Origin: Alicycliphilus denitrificans K601 | Lineage (GTDB): Bacteria; Pseudomonadota; Gammaproteobacteria; Burkholderiales; Burkholderiaceae_C | Reading direction: 5' to 3' | Assembly: GCF_000204645.1 (NCBI RefSeq) | Contig: NC_015422.1 | Span: 372,001-436,000 of the forward strand | DNA length: 64,000 nt | Part shown: positions 41,522 to 52,512 of the stretch, piece after piece | Layout of the letters: each line of letters starts with the position of its first letter | How positions within the stretch are numbered: the stretch's first letter is position 1 | Made by a program: the position numbers and the translations under genes | Notes under the pieces: generated by a model | The model's input: the letters and a program-made list of their open reading frames with translations, nothing else | What the model was told of the DNA's origin: nothing | Database searches by the model: none

Positions 41522-42967
41522 TCAGGAGCGTGCAGGTCCTCCGCCGGTATCCGTCCAGCCGCCGCCCAGCACCTTGTACAGGGTGACCTGGTTCTGCAAT
41601 TGCTGCAGGCGCGTCTGCACCAGGGCCTGCTCCGTCGCGTACAGCGAGCGCTGCGCGTCCAGCAGGTCCAGGTAGCTGGCCACGCCATTGCGATAGCGCA
41701 GGTCGGACAGGTCCAGGCGCTTGGCATCGGCCTGGGTCTGGGCGCGCTGGGCATCGATCTGCTGCTGCAGCGTGGCCTGTCCCGCCAATGCGTCGGACAC
41801 CTCGCGGAACGCGGTCTGGATGGACTTCTCGTACTGCGCCACGGCGATTTCGCGGCCTGCGCGCGCGGACTCCAGGCCGGCCTGGTTGCGCCCGGCATCG
41901 AAGATCGGCAGGGCCAGCTGCGGCGCCAGCGAGAAGGCCCAGGAGCCGCTCTTGAACAGGCCCGAGAGCTCGTCGCTCACGCTGCCGAACTGCGCGGTGA
42001 GAGAGATGCGCGGGAAGAACGCCGCGCGCGCCGCGCCGATGTTGGCATTGGCGCCGATCAGCAGCTGCTCTGCCTGGCGTATGTCCGGACGGCGCTGCAG
42101 CAGGTCCGACGGCAGGCCCGCGGGCAGCGGCTGCATGAGGGCGGCATCGGCCAGGCGCATGGACGGCAGGCTGGCGCGTATGTCGTCAGGCAGCGGTTGG
42201 CCCAGCAGCAGGGCGAGGGCGTTTTCGTCGAGCAGGCGCTGGCGCTGCTGCTGGGCGTAGGTGGCGCGGGCGGCCTGCGCCAAGCTCTCGGCCTGGTGGC
42301 TGTCCAGTTCGGAGCTCACGCCATGCTCCAGGCGCAGGCGCGTGAGCTTGACGGACTCCTCGCGCGTCTCCAGCGTGCGGCGGGAGATGTCCAGCAGCTC
42401 CTCGTCGGCCATCAGCGTGAGCCAGCCCGATGCCACGGCCGCCACCAGGCTGATCTGCGCCGACTTGCGCGCCTCCTCGGTGGCCAGGAACTGGGCCAGG
42501 GCCTGCTCCTTGAGGGCCCCGATGCGGCCAAAGAAGTCGATCTCCCAGGCGGAGATGCCCAGGCCGGCCTGGAACTGGTTGGCGTATTGGCCGTTGACGA
42601 TGCTGGGCTGGCGCGTGCCGCTGGCGATGGCATTCACCGTGGGGAACTGGCCCGCGCGCTGGATCTGGAACTGCGCGCGCGCCTGCTCGACGTTGAGCAT
42701 GGCCACGCGCAGGTCGCGGTTGTTGCCCAGCGCGATGCCGATGAGCCGCTGCAGCCGCGGGTCGGTGAAGTAGTCCTTCCAGTCGATGTCGGCGGCGGCC
42801 CTGGCCGTGGCCGGCACGTCGTTGCCGGCCAGGGCGAAGGCCTCGGGCACCGGCGCCGCGGGGCGCTCGTACTTCGGTATGAAGCTGCAGCCGGCGAGCA
42901 GGGCCGCGATCACCAGGGGCGAGAGGGCACGCGCCGGGCGCGTGCGGGGCAGGGTGTGCTTGTGCAT
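41522..42967 (-). CDS. RND efflux outer-membrane channel (OprM/NodT family lipoprotein)
   Basis: A 481-residue outer-membrane factor. The signal sequence ends in a lipobox (ALLAGCSFIP), followed by PKYERPAAPVPEAF and two repeated helical-barrel halves (QIQRAGQFPTVNAIASGTRQ; IGAARAAFFPRISLTAQFGS). It forms the exit duct for the adjacent AcrAB-like pump; the pump gene ends 24 bases upstream, so all three are one operon. Confidence 0.95.
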   Translation of the reverse strand: MHKHTLPRTRPARALSPLVIAALLAGCSFIPKYERPAAPVPEAFALAGNDVPATARAAADIDWKDYFTDPRLQRLIGIALGNNRDLRVAMLNVEQARAQFQIQRAGQFPTVNAIASGTRQPSIVNGQYANQFQAGLGISAWEIDFFGRIGALKEQALAQFLATEEARKSAQISLVAAVASGWLTLMADEELLDISRRTLETREESVKLTRLRLEHGVSSELDSHQAESLAQAARATYAQQQRQRLLDENALALLLGQPLPDDIRASLPSMRLADAALMQPLPAGLPSDLLQRRPDIRQAEQLLIGANANIGAARAAFFPRISLTAQFGSVSDELSGLFKSGSWAFSLAPQLALPIFDAGRNQAGLESARAGREIAVAQYEKSIQTAFREVSDALAGQATLQQQIDAQRAQTQADAKRLDLSDLRYRNGVASYLDLLDAQRSLYATEQALVQTRLQQLQNQVTLYKVLGGGWTDTGGGPARS

Positions 42968-42991
42968 GTTTGTCGTACTCCGGTGTCCGGG

Positions 42992-45900
42992 TCAGGCCGC
43001 GCTGTCGCTGTGGTGCTGCATGGCGTGCTTGGCGTCATGTTCGCGCTGGCGCTGGCTGCCCTTGAAGAAGCTGCGCACCACCACGAAGAACACGGGCACG
43101 AAGATCACGGCTAGCAGCGTGCCCGTGATCATGCCCCCGATCACGCCTGTGCCGATGGCGCGCTGGCTCGCCGAACTGGCGCCCGAGGCAAGGAACAGCG
43201 GCAGCACGCCGAGCGTGAAGGCCAGCGAGGTCATCACGATGGGGCGGAAGCGCAGGTGCGCGGCCTCCAGCGCCGCCTGGATCACGCTCTTGCCCGAGGC
43301 CTGCAGGTCCTTGGCGAACTCGATGATCAGGATGGCATTCTTCGCCGACAGGCCGATGATGGTCACGAGGCCGATCTGGAAGTACACGTCGTTGGACATA
43401 CCGCGCAGCAGCGTCGCGAGCAGCACGCCCAGCACGCCCAGCGGCACGACCAGCAGCACCGAGAACGGGATCGACCAGCTCTCGTAGAGCGCCGCCAGGC
43501 ACAGGAACACCGCGAGCAGCGAGAACGCGTACAGCACCATGGCCTGCGAGCCCGCGAGCTTTTCCTCGCGCGACTGGCCCGTCCACTCGAAGCCGAAGCC
43601 CTCGGGCAGCTGGGCGGCCAGGCGCTCCATCTCGGCCATCGCGTCGCCCGTACTGAAGCCGGGCGCGGCGTCGCCGGCGATCTTCATCGACGGGTAGCCG
43701 TTGTAGCGCACGGTCTGCATGGCGCCGGTCAGCCAGCGCGTGGTGGCGAACGTCGACAGCGGCACCACCTGGCCCTTGTTGTTGAGCACGGGGATGTCGA
43801 GCACTTCCTCGGGCTGCATGCGGGCGCGGGCATCGGCCTGCACCACCACGCGCTGCAGGCGGCCCTGGTTCGGGAAGTCGTTGACGTAGGTCGAGCCGAG
43901 CGCCGTCGAGAGCGCGCTGCCGATGGCGTCGAACGACACGCCCAGGGCGCTGGCCTTGTCGCGGTCGATGTCGATCTGCATCTGTGGCGCATCCTCCATG
44001 CCGTCGGGGCGCACGCCGGCCAGCACCTTGCTCTGCGCGGCCATGCCGAGCAGCTGGTTGCGCGCGGCGACCAGCGCCGCGTGGCCCTTGGAGCCGCGGT
44101 CCTGCAGGCGGAAGGTGAAGCCCGTGGCGGTGCCCAGCTCGGGGATGGGTGGAGGGCTCAGCGCGAAGATGAACGCGTCGCGGTAGCCCATGAGCGCGCC
44201 CATGGCGCGGCCTGCGATGGCCGCGGCCGAATGCTCGGGGCCGGGGCGCTCGCTCCAGTCCTTGAGCGTCACGAAGGCCAGGCCCGCGTTCTGCCCCTGG
44301 CCCGAGAACGAGAAGCCCGCCACCGTGACGATGTTGTTCACCTCGGGCTGCTTCAGCGCGAAATTCTCTACCTGGGTCAGCGCCGCGCGCGTGCGCTCCA
44401 GCGACGCGCCCGCCGGCAGCTGGACGTTGGTGATCAGGTAGCCCTGGTCTTCGTTGGGCAGGAACGAGGTGGGCAGGCGCGTGTAGACGATGGCCACGGC
44501 GCCGATCAGCGCGGCGTAGATGACGGCCATGCGTCCGCCGCGGCGCACCAGTCTGGCCAGGCCCGACTCGTAGCGGTGCGTGGTGCTCTTGAACGCGCGG
44601 TTGAACCAGCCGAAGAAGCCCTTCTTCTCCATGTGGTGGCCGGCATCGACGGGTTTGAGCAGCGTGCCACACAGCGCCGGCGTGAGCGACAGCGCCAGGA
44701 AGGCCGAGAACGCGATCGACGTCGCCATGGTGGCGGCGAACTGGCGGTAGATGTTGCCCGTGGAGCCCGCGAAGAACGCGAGCGGCACGAACACCGATAC
44801 CAGCACCACCGTCACGCCGACGATGGCGCCCGAGATCTGGTCCATGGCCTTGCGCGTGGCCTGCAGTGGCGGCAGGCCTTCCTCGCTCATGATGCGCTCG
44901 ACGTTCTCGACCACCACGATGGCGTCATCCACCACGATGCCGATCACCAGCACCATGCCGAACATGGTCAGCACGTTGATCGAGAAGCCCATCGCCAAGA
45001 GTGCGCCGAAGGTGCCCAGCAGCGCCACGGGCACCACGATGGTGGGGATGATGGTGTAGCGGAAGTTCTGCAGGAACAGGAACATCACCAGGAACACCAG
45101 CACCACGGCTTCGAGCAGCGTGTGCACCACCTTCTCGATCGAGACCGAGATGAAGGTGGAGGTGTCGTACGGGATGGTGTACTTCACGCCCTGGGGGAAG
45201 TACTGCTGCAGCTCGGCCAGCCTGGCCTTCACGGCCTTGGCCGTGGCCAGCGCGTTGGCGGTGGGCGTGAGCTGCACGCCCATGCCCACGGCGGGCGAGC
45301 CGTTCAGGCGCGCGCTGGTGCTGTAGCTCTGCGCGCCCAGCTCCAAGGTCGCCACGTCCCTCAGGCGCACGGTGGAGCCGTCGGTGTTGGCGCGCAGCAC
45401 GATGTTGCCGAACTGCTCGGTGGTGGAGAGCTGGCCCTGCACCACGATGGTGGCCGTCGTGGTCTGTCCCTGGGCACTCGGCAGGTCGCCGAGGTTGCCC
45501 GCGGACACCTGCACGTTCTGCGCGCGGATGGCGGCGTTCACCTGGTCGAGCGAGAGGTTGAAGCCCTTGAGCTTGGCAGGGTCGATCCACACGCGCATGG
45601 CGCGCTCGGAGCCGAACTGCGTGACCGAGCCCACGCCGGGCAGGCGCTGCAGTTCGGGCACGATGTTGCGCGCCGCATAGTCGTTGAGTGCGTCGATGCT
45701 CACATTCGGGGTTTCCGACGTGAGCATGGAGAACAGCAGGAAGTTGGAGCGCGACTTCTCCACGCGCACCCCCTGCTGCGTCACGGCCGCCGGCAGGCGC
45801 GGCGTGGCGCGCGAGAGGCGGTTCTGCACGTCCACCTGCGCGAGGTCGTCGTTAGTGCCGGGCTCGAAGCTCAGCACGATCGAGCCCGTGCCGTTGGCCT

Positions 45901-46147
45901 GGGCCGTGGCCTCCATGTAGGCCAGGCCCGTGGCGCCGTTCATCTCTCGCTCGATGACGGCGAGCACCGAGTCCTCGAGCGTCTGCGCCGTGGCGCCGGG
46001 ATAGGCGACGGACACCTGGATCGTGGGCGGCGCCACCGCAGGGTACTGGGCGATGGGCAACTGGGTGATCGAGACCGCGCCCGCCACCATGATGAAGATT
46101 GCGACGACCCACGCGAAGATGGGGCGCTCGATGAAGAACTTGGCCAT
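42992..46147 (-). CDS. RND multidrug efflux pump, AcrB/MexB type
   Basis: A 1051-residue inner-membrane proton/drug antiporter of the HAE1 class. It starts MAKFFIERPIFAWVVAIFIM; the proton-relay aspartate pair is in GIVVDDAIVVVENVERIMSE (helix 4), and helix 10-12 regions with GLSAKNAILIIEFAKDL are present. Full length compared with AcrB (1049). The adaptor gene ends 18 bases upstream. Confidence 0.97.
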   Translation of the reverse strand: MAKFFIERPIFAWVVAIFIMVAGAVSITQLPIAQYPAVAPPTIQVSVAYPGATAQTLEDSVLAVIEREMNGATGLAYMEATAQANGTGSIVLSFEPGTNDDLAQVDVQNRLSRATPRLPAAVTQQGVRVEKSRSNFLLFSMLTSETPNVSIDALNDYAARNIVPELQRLPGVGSVTQFGSERAMRVWIDPAKLKGFNLSLDQVNAAIRAQNVQVSAGNLGDLPSAQGQTTTATIVVQGQLSTTEQFGNIVLRANTDGSTVRLRDVATLELGAQSYSTSARLNGSPAVGMGVQLTPTANALATAKAVKARLAELQQYFPQGVKYTIPYDTSTFISVSIEKVVHTLLEAVVLVFLVMFLFLQNFRYTIIPTIVVPVALLGTFGALLAMGFSINVLTMFGMVLVIGIVVDDAIVVVENVERIMSEEGLPPLQATRKAMDQISGAIVGVTVVLVSVFVPLAFFAGSTGNIYRQFAATMATSIAFSAFLALSLTPALCGTLLKPVDAGHHMEKKGFFGWFNRAFKSTTHRYESGLARLVRRGGRMAVIYAALIGAVAIVYTRLPTSFLPNEDQGYLITNVQLPAGASLERTRAALTQVENFALKQPEVNNIVTVAGFSFSGQGQNAGLAFVTLKDWSERPGPEHSAAAIAGRAMGALMGYRDAFIFALSPPPIPELGTATGFTFRLQDRGSKGHAALVAARNQLLGMAAQSKVLAGVRPDGMEDAPQMQIDIDRDKASALGVSFDAIGSALSTALGSTYVNDFPNQGRLQRVVVQADARARMQPEEVLDIPVLNNKGQVVPLSTFATTRWLTGAMQTVRYNGYPSMKIAGDAAPGFSTGDAMAEMERLAAQLPEGFGFEWTGQSREEKLAGSQAMVLYAFSLLAVFLCLAALYESWSIPFSVLLVVPLGVLGVLLATLLRGMSNDVYFQIGLVTIIGLSAKNAILIIEFAKDLQASGKSVIQAALEAAHLRFRPIVMTSLAFTLGVLPLFLASGASSASQRAIGTGVIGGMITGTLLAVIFVPVFFVVVRSFFKGSQRQREHDAKHAMQHHSDSAA

Positions 46148-46165
46148 GTGCCGCGCTCCTGGTTC

Positions 46166-47446
46166 TTATTGCTTGGCCGGCGTTGCGGCGGGTTGGCTGG
46201 CGGCGGCCGATGCGGCCTGTGCGGGCGCCTTGGCGGCGCCGTTGGCCTGCCAGGGCACGGGCTGGACGACCATGGGGTCGCCGGGCTTGACGCGCGGCAA
46301 TTTCTGAAAGCCGTCGACCATCACCTGCTCGCCGGCCTTCAGGCCGTCGAGCACCACCCAGTTGGTGCCCTGCGCGGGCCCGAGCTTGACCGGGCGCGGC
46401 GAGACCCTGCCGCCTTCGCCGACCACCATCACCGTGTCGGCAGCGCCCGTGCGCGTGACCGCCTGCTGCGGCAGCAGCACGCCGTTGTCCACCTGCGCCT
46501 GCTCCAGCCGCACGCGCACGTACAGGCCCGGCAGCAGCGAGCGGTCGGGGTTGGGCACCTCGGCGCGCAGCGTGACCTGGCCGCTGGTCGCATCCACCGT
46601 CAGGTCGGTGAACAGCAGGCGGCCCGGCTGCTTGTGCACGCTGCCGTCCTCCAGCACCACGCTCACGTTCGCGGCGTTGGCGCCGGCCTTCTTGTACTTG
46701 CCGCTGGCCATGGCCGCGCGCAGCTTGAGCGCTTCGGAAGCCGACTGCGTGAAGTTGATGTAGAGCGGGTCGATCTGCTGGATCACCGCCATCTCGGTCG
46801 GCGTGCCCTGGCCGACCAGCGCGCCCTCGGTCACCAGCGCGCGGCCGATGCGGCCGGAGATCGGCGCGGTCACGGTGGCGTAGCCCAGGTTGATGCGGGC
46901 CGTGGTCACGGCCGCCTTGGCGGCGGCCACGTTGGCCTCGGCCGTCTTCTGCGCGGCCACGGCATTGTCGTATTCCTGCTTGCTGATGGCGTTCACGGCC
47001 ACCAGCGGGCGGTAGCGTTCGGCTAGCGCGCGGCTCTGGGCCAGGCTGGCCTCGGCCTGCGCCACGCTGGCCTGCGCCTGCGCCAGCGCGGCCTCGTAGG
47101 GCGCGCTGTCGATCAGGAACAGCTTCTGGCCCGCCTTCACGTCGCTGCCTTCGGCGAACAGGCGCTTTTGCAGGATGCCTGCGGCGCGTGCGCGCACCTC
47201 GGCGATGCGCGACGCCTCCAGCCTGCCAGGCAGCTCGGTGACGAGCCCGATGTCGCCCGGCTGTACTGTCACCACCCCCACTTGCGGCGCCGGCGGCGGG
47301 CCACCTGCACCGGCGGGGGCGGCGTCTTTCTTGCCGCAGGCCGCCAGCGCGAGGGCGGCGGCCAGGGCGATCGACAGGGCCGCCGCCGGGCGGCGCACGA
47401 AGCGGCGAACGGGACGGGCGTTCTTGTTGTTGTTCAGACGGGGCAT
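46166..47446 (-). CDS. RND efflux periplasmic adaptor, AcrA/MexA type
   Basis: A 426-residue membrane-fusion lipoprotein (lipobox ALAACGKKD). It has the lipoyl-hairpin-barrel organisation: GRLEASRIAEVRARAAGILQ, then an alanine-rich coiled hairpin, LGYATVTAPISGRIGRALVT and DGSVHKQPGRLLFTDLTVD. The start at 47446 follows AAAGGACTTCC. It is the first gene of the operon, just downstream of a palindromic operator. Confidence 0.96.
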   Translation of the reverse strand: MPRLNNNKNARPVRRFVRRPAAALSIALAAALALAACGKKDAAPAGAGGPPPAPQVGVVTVQPGDIGLVTELPGRLEASRIAEVRARAAGILQKRLFAEGSDVKAGQKLFLIDSAPYEAALAQAQASVAQAEASLAQSRALAERYRPLVAVNAISKQEYDNAVAAQKTAEANVAAAKAAVTTARINLGYATVTAPISGRIGRALVTEGALVGQGTPTEMAVIQQIDPLYINFTQSASEALKLRAAMASGKYKKAGANAANVSVVLEDGSVHKQPGRLLFTDLTVDATSGQVTLRAEVPNPDRSLLPGLYVRVRLEQAQVDNGVLLPQQAVTRTGAADTVMVVGEGGRVSPRPVKLGPAQGTNWVVLDGLKAGEQVMVDGFQKLPRVKPGDPMVVQPVPWQANGAAKAPAQAASAAASQPAATPAKQ

Positions 47447-47548
47447 GGAAGTCCTTTGGCTGGCGGGGTGCGTTGATGAGGTGCGGTGCCCGTGCAAGGC
47501 AAGCGCGGGATATTCGCACCATCGGATGGCAATTGCACGAAGGGGCGA

Positions 47549-47576
47549 ATTATATATACATTCATGAATGTATAAT
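47549..47576. promoter_or_regulatory. AcrR-type operator overlapping divergent promoters
   Basis: TATACATTCATGAATGTATA (47555-47574) is a perfect 20-bp palindrome, similar to the ACATACATT...AATGTATGT box bound by E. coli AcrR. A TATAAT -10 for the regulator gene overlaps its right end (47571-47576, plus strand). Another TATAAT for the pump operon abuts its left end (47554-47549, minus strand). A dimer bound here should repress both genes. Confidence 0.85.
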
Positions 47577-47637
47577 CAAAAGCTAAGGCTCCGCCACCAT
47601 CCGGTGGTGGCGCCCTTTTTTCGGAGGCCCACGATCC

Positions 47638-48258
47638 ATGGCTCGACGCACCAAGGAAGACGCAGACGCCACGCGCAACGCACTGTTGGATGCGGCCGAA
47701 CTCGTTTTCTATGAAAAGGGGGTGGCGCGCGCATCGCTGAGCGAGATCGCCCAGGCGGCCGGCGCCACGCGCGGTGCCATCTACTGGCACTTCAAGGACA
47801 AGGTGGATTTGTTCAACGCGATGATGGATCGCGCCACCCTGCCGCTCGAAGGCGTGTGCAACGCCGGCGAGGCCGCGTACGCCAAGGAGCCGCTCGTGCA
47901 GCTGCGCGGCATGGTGGAGCTGCTGCTGCGCAGCGTCGTGAGCGACGCTCACATGCGCCGCGTGTTCGAGATCGCCCTGTACCGCGTGGAATACGTGAGC
48001 GAACTCAGCGGCGTGCGCGAGCGCCACCTTGCTGCGCACGCACGCTTCCAGGCGCTGCTGGAACGCAATCTGTCGCTTGCGGCCGCTCAGGCATCGCTGG
48101 CGCTGCCGATGTCCGCGGCAATGGCGGCGGCCGGCCTGCATGCCCTGTTCAACGGCCTGCTGCAATCGTGGTTGCTGGGCGAAGCCAGCTTCGACCTGCC
48201 GGCCACGGGCCGTGCGGCCGTGGACGCTTATCTGCGTGGATTGGGCTTTCACGTGTGA
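47638..48258 (+). CDS. TetR/AcrR-family repressor of the efflux operon
   Basis: A 206-residue TetR regulator. The DNA-binding domain is ASLSEIAQAAGATRGAIYWH then FKDKVDLFNAMMDR. The C-terminal part matches AcrR/TtgR-type ligand domains (VQLRGMVELLLRSVVSDAHM, ALYRVEYVSEL). It is divergent from the pump operon with the operator in the 191-base gap. Drug binding probably lifts repression, as known for AcrR and TtgR. Confidence 0.95.
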   Translation: MARRTKEDADATRNALLDAAELVFYEKGVARASLSEIAQAAGATRGAIYWHFKDKVDLFNAMMDRATLPLEGVCNAGEAAYAKEPLVQLRGMVELLLRSVVSDAHMRRVFEIALYRVEYVSELSGVRERHLAAHARFQALLERNLSLAAAQASLALPMSAAMAAAGLHALFNGLLQSWLLGEASFDLPATGRAAVDAYLRGLGFHV

Positions 48259-48291
48259 CCTGCGTGCGATAATTGCCAATCTTTCACGAAC

Positions 48292-48367
48292 GCGGCTGTA
48301 GCTCAGTGGATAGAGTATTGGCCTCCGAAGCCAAGGGTCGTGGGTTCGATCCCCGCCAGCCGCGCCA
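48292..48367 (+). tRNA. tRNA-Arg (CCG)
   Basis: 76 bases with encoded CCA. The acceptor GCGGCTG pairs with CAGCCGC, and the anticodon loop is CTCCGAA with CCG. It follows the acrR-like gene by 33 bases; a weak GATAAT -10 is at 48268. Confidence 0.97.
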
Positions 48368-48473
48368 GCAGTGCTCCTCTTTTTTTTGGAGGGGCTTCGG
48401 TGGTGCTACATAGGTTGTGGTGCCATGCCGTTTCTTTCGGGATGAGTGGACTGAGCGCTTCAGGTACGCAAAG

Positions 48474-48503
48474 TTTCCAACGCGGCAAAAAAGCTGCTAT
48501 GAT
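48474..48503 (+). promoter_or_regulatory. Possible promoter of the tRNA-Tyr-Gly-Thr-tuf unit
   Basis: TTTCCA (48474-48479) and TATGAT (48498-48503) are spaced 18 bases apart and end 12 bases before tRNA-Tyr. Confidence 0.4.
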
Positions 48504-48515
48504 TGCAAGTTCTTT

Positions 48516-48601
48516 GGAGGGGTGCCCGAGTGGCTAAAGGGGGCAGACTGTAAATCTGTTGGCTTACGCCTACACTGGTTCGAATCCAGTCCCCTCCACC
48601 A
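48516..48601 (+). tRNA. tRNA-Tyr (GTA)
   Basis: 86 bases with encoded CCA, a long class II variable arm (GGCTTACGCC) and anticodon GTA in the loop CTGTAAA. Confidence 0.97.
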
Positions 48602-48649
48602 AGATGTGAGTTGAAGGCGTTGGATCGCGATTGCGCAAGTCTCGATCTT

Positions 48650-48723
48650 GCGGGAGTAGTTCAATGGTAGAACCCTAGCCTTCCAAGCTAATGACGCGGG
48701 TTCGATTCCCGTCTCCCGCTCCA
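48650..48723 (+). tRNA. tRNA-Gly (TCC)
   Basis: 74 bases with encoded CCA. The acceptor GCGGGAG pairs with CTCCCGC; the anticodon loop is CTTCCAA with TCC. The outermost anticodon-stem pair is a C-A mismatch. Confidence 0.96.
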
Positions 48724-48763
48724 CGTTTTGGTTGTTGGTTTTTTAGGGGGTTTACCTCCGAAT

Positions 48764-48838
<75 letters not shown>

Positions 48839-48913
48839 AGATTCAATGGTGCATGTCCGTCCGGGGTGCATCAATATTTGTCGTGTTGGTGTAGCTTTTT
48901 CGGAGTCGAAAAA

Positions 48914-50104
<1,191 letters not shown>

Positions 50105-50116
50105 CAGGAAAAGCGA

Positions 50117-50192
50117 AGGGGTATAGCTCAATTGGCAGAGCGTCGGTCTCCAAAACCGAAGGTTGTAGGTTCGATTCCTACTGCCCCTGCCA
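50117..50192 (+). tRNA. tRNA-Trp (CCA)
   Basis: 76 bases with encoded CCA. The acceptor AGGGGTA pairs with TGCCCCT; anticodon loop CTCCAAA with CCA. It starts 12 bases after the tuf stop codon and precedes secE. Confidence 0.97.
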
Positions 50193-50213
50193 CCTGAATG
50201 TGGTGGTGAACGA

Positions 50214-50234
50214 GCCCGCCAGACCCTGGCGGGC
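50214..50234 (+). other. Hairpin between tRNA-Trp and secE
   Basis: GCCCGCCAG and CTGGCGGGC form a nine-base stem with an ACC loop. No T-run follows, so it could be a processing site or a weak pause rather than a full terminator. Confidence 0.5.
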
Positions 50235-50280
50235 TTCGGCGTCTTGTGAGGCGCTAGATCAAGAAGGTTAATGCTCATCT

Positions 50281-50664
50281 ATGGCCACTTCCCAGGTTGA
50301 AACGGTCACTACCGGCGCGGACAAGGCAAAGCTGTTCGCTGCGGTGGCGATCGTGCTTGCTTCTGTCGCTGGTTTCTACGTGCTGGGAAAGCAGGGGCCC
50401 CTGATCCAGTGGGGGGCGTTGGTGCTCGGTCTGGTGCTGGCTGTCGTAATGTTCCTGACCTCGGAGCATGGCCGCCAGTTCATGGGCTTTTCCCGTGATG
50501 CGTGGCGCGAGGTCAAGAAGGTCGTCTGGCCTACGCGCAAGGAAACACTGCAAATGACGGGCTATGTGTTCGCATTCGTGGTGCTGATGGCGCTGTTCCT
50601 CTGGCTCACGGACAAGACCTTGGAATGGGTTCTGTACGATTTGGTCTTGGGTTGGAGAAAGTGA
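50281..50664 (+). CDS. secE: Preprotein translocase subunit SecE
   Basis: SecE (127 residues) clamps the SecY channel in the inner membrane. Two extra N-terminal helices are present ([33 protein letters not shown]), followed by the conserved [20 protein letters not shown] segment and the last helix. The stop overlaps the nusG start (TGATG). Confidence 0.97.
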   Translation: MATSQVETVTTGADKAKLFAAVAIVLASVAGFYVLGKQGPLIQWGALVLGLVLAVVMFLTSEHGRQFMGFSRDAWREVKKVVWPTRKETLQMTGYVFAFVVLMALFLWLTDKTLEWVLYDLVLGWRK

Positions 50665-51254
50665 TGGTGGATGCCGTGGAAACCAATGGCGCTCAGCCTC
50701 CTGTTGATGCATCGGTGAATCCCGACTTGCGTTGGTACATCGTGCACGCCTACTCCGGGATGGAGAAGGCGGTGGAGCGCAATATTCAGGAGCGCATCGT
50801 ACGCTCCGGCATGCAGCACAAGTTTGGCCGCATCCTGGTCCCGACCGAGGAGGTCGTGGAGATGAAGAATGGCCAGCGCAAGACCACCGAGAGGCGCTTG
50901 TTCCCCGGCTATGTGTTCGTCGAAATGGTCATGGATGACGACACTTGGCATCTGGTGAAGCACACCAGCAAGGTCACTGGCTTCGTGGGTGGGGTGAAGA
51001 ATCGCCCTGCGCCCATTTCCGAGGAGGAAGTGCAGAAGATCGTGAGCCAGATGCAGCAAGGCACCGACAAGCCGCGCCACAAGATCGAGTTCATGGTCGG
51101 TGAACTGGTGCGCGTCAAGGAGGGGCCCTTCACGGACTTCAATGGTTCGGTGGAAGAGGTCAACTACGAGAAGAACCGCCTGCGGGTCTCGGTGATGATT
51201 TTCGGTCGTTCCACTCCCGTGGAACTGGAGTTCGGTCAGGTGGAGAAAACGTGA
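50664..51254 (+). CDS. nusG: Transcription termination/antitermination factor NusG
   Basis: NusG (196 residues) binds RNA polymerase and links it to Rho or ribosomal S10. The NGN domain begins [20 protein letters not shown], and the KOW motif is [20 protein letters not shown]. It overlaps the secE stop by one base. Confidence 0.98.
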   Translation: MVDAVETNGAQPPVDASVNPDLRWYIVHAYSGMEKAVERNIQERIVRSGMQHKFGRILVPTEEVVEMKNGQRKTTERRLFPGYVFVEMVMDDDTWHLVKHTSKVTGFVGGVKNRPAPISEEEVQKIVSQMQQGTDKPRHKIEFMVGELVRVKEGPFTDFNGSVEEVNYEKNRLRVSVMIFGRSTPVELEFGQVEKT

Positions 51255-51325
51255 GTTTCACCAGGATTTGATCGATTAAGTGAGTATTCGCGCTTTTCGA
51301 CTCGGCGCGATAGGAAATAAAGAGT

Positions 51326-51370
51326 CGGTAACCCCGGGGAGCCTGGTTGTTCGACCAGGCGTCATCACCC
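51326..51370 (+). promoter_or_regulatory. Probable L1-binding leader of rplK-rplA
   Basis: Just upstream of rplK, GGTAACCCC...GTCATCACC flanks a perfect hairpin GCCTGGT-TGTTCG-ACCAGGC preceded by GGGGA. The arrangement (outer GGT/ACC helix, asymmetric internal loop, inner stem) resembles the L1 target in L11-operon leaders of other proteobacteria, where free L1 blocks translation. Assignment by pattern only. Confidence 0.55.
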
Positions 51371-51384
51371 GCAAGGAGCTATCA

Positions 51385-51816
51385 ATGGCGAAGAAAATCG
51401 TCGGCTTCATCAAGCTGCAAGTGCCAGCTGGTAAGGCCAACCCATCCCCCCCGATCGGTCCCGCACTGGGTCAACGCGGCCTCAACATTATGGAATTCTG
51501 CAAGGCGTTCAACGCCCAGACCCAGGGTGTCGAGCCGGGCCTGCCGCTGCCTGTGGTGATCACGGCATTTGCGGACAAGAGCTTCACCTTCATCATCAAG
51601 ACGCCTCCGGCGACCACCCTGATCAAGAAGGCCATCAAGCTGGAGAAGGGCTCGTCCAACGCGCTCTCCACCAAGGTCGGCAAGATCACGCGTGCCCAGC
51701 TGGAAGAGATCGCCAAGACCAAGCTGAAGGACATGAACGCTGCCAGCGTGGACGCCGCCGTGCGCACGCTGGCTGGCTCTGCCCGTTCCATGGGCGTGAC
51801 GGTGGAGGGTCTGTAA
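51385..51816 (+). CDS. rplK: 50S ribosomal protein L11
   Basis: L11 (143 residues) forms the GTPase-associated centre with 23S rRNA. It has [20 protein letters not shown] and ends with [17 protein letters not shown]. The ATG at 51385 follows AAGGAG; the frame extends upstream but not as L11. Confidence 0.98.
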   Translation: MAKKIVGFIKLQVPAGKANPSPPIGPALGQRGLNIMEFCKAFNAQTQGVEPGLPLPVVITAFADKSFTFIIKTPPATTLIKKAIKLEKGSSNALSTKVGKITRAQLEEIAKTKLKDMNAASVDAAVRTLAGSARSMGVTVEGL

Positions 51817-52512
51817 ATGGCTAAGCTGACCAAGAAGCAAAAGGCCCAGCAGGGCAAGGTCGACAGCACCAAGCTGTATCCCTTCGCCGAAGCCGTGGCG
51901 CTGGTGAAGGAGGCTGCGACGGCCAAGTTCGACGAGTCCATCGACGTGGCGGTGCAGTTGGGCGTGGATGCCAAGAAGTCCGACCAGGTGGTGCGCGGCG
52001 CCGTGGTGCTGCCCAACGGGACGGGCAAGACCACCCGCGTGGCCGTGTTCGCCCAGGGCGCCAAGGCCGAGGAGGCCAAGGCTGCCGGCGCCGATGTGGT
52101 GGGCATGGATGATCTGGCTGCACAGGTCAAGGCTGGCGACATGCCGTTTGACGTGGTCATCGCAGCACCCGACGCCATGCGTGTGGTGGGTACGCTGGGT
52201 CAGATCCTGGGCCCGCGTGGCCTGATGCCGAATCCGAAAGTCGGCACGGTGACGCCCGACGTGGCCACCGCCGTGAAGAACGCAAAGGCGGGCCAGGTGC
52301 AATTCCGCGTCGACAAGGCCGGCATCGTGCACACGACCATCGGTCGCCGCTCGTTTGCCGACGACAAGCTGCAGGGCAACCTGGCTGCCTTGATTGAAGC
52401 GCTGAACAAGGCCAAGCCTGCCACCAGCAAGGGTGTCTACCTGCGCAAGGTTGCGGTGTCGTCGACCATGGGCGTCGGTGTGCGCGTGGATACGCAATCC
52501 ATCGCGGCGTAA
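51817..52512 (+). CDS. rplA: 50S ribosomal protein L1
   Basis: L1 (231 residues) builds the mobile L1 stalk at the E site and is a likely autorepressor of its operon. Motifs: [20 protein letters not shown] and [18 protein letters not shown]. It starts directly after the rplK stop codon. Confidence 0.98.
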   Translation: MAKLTKKQKAQQGKVDSTKLYPFAEAVALVKEAATAKFDESIDVAVQLGVDAKKSDQVVRGAVVLPNGTGKTTRVAVFAQGAKAEEAKAAGADVVGMDDLAAQVKAGDMPFDVVIAAPDAMRVVGTLGQILGPRGLMPNPKVGTVTPDVATAVKNAKAGQVQFRVDKAGIVHTTIGRRSFADDKLQGNLAALIEALNKAKPATSKGVYLRKVAVSSTMGVGVRVDTQSIAA

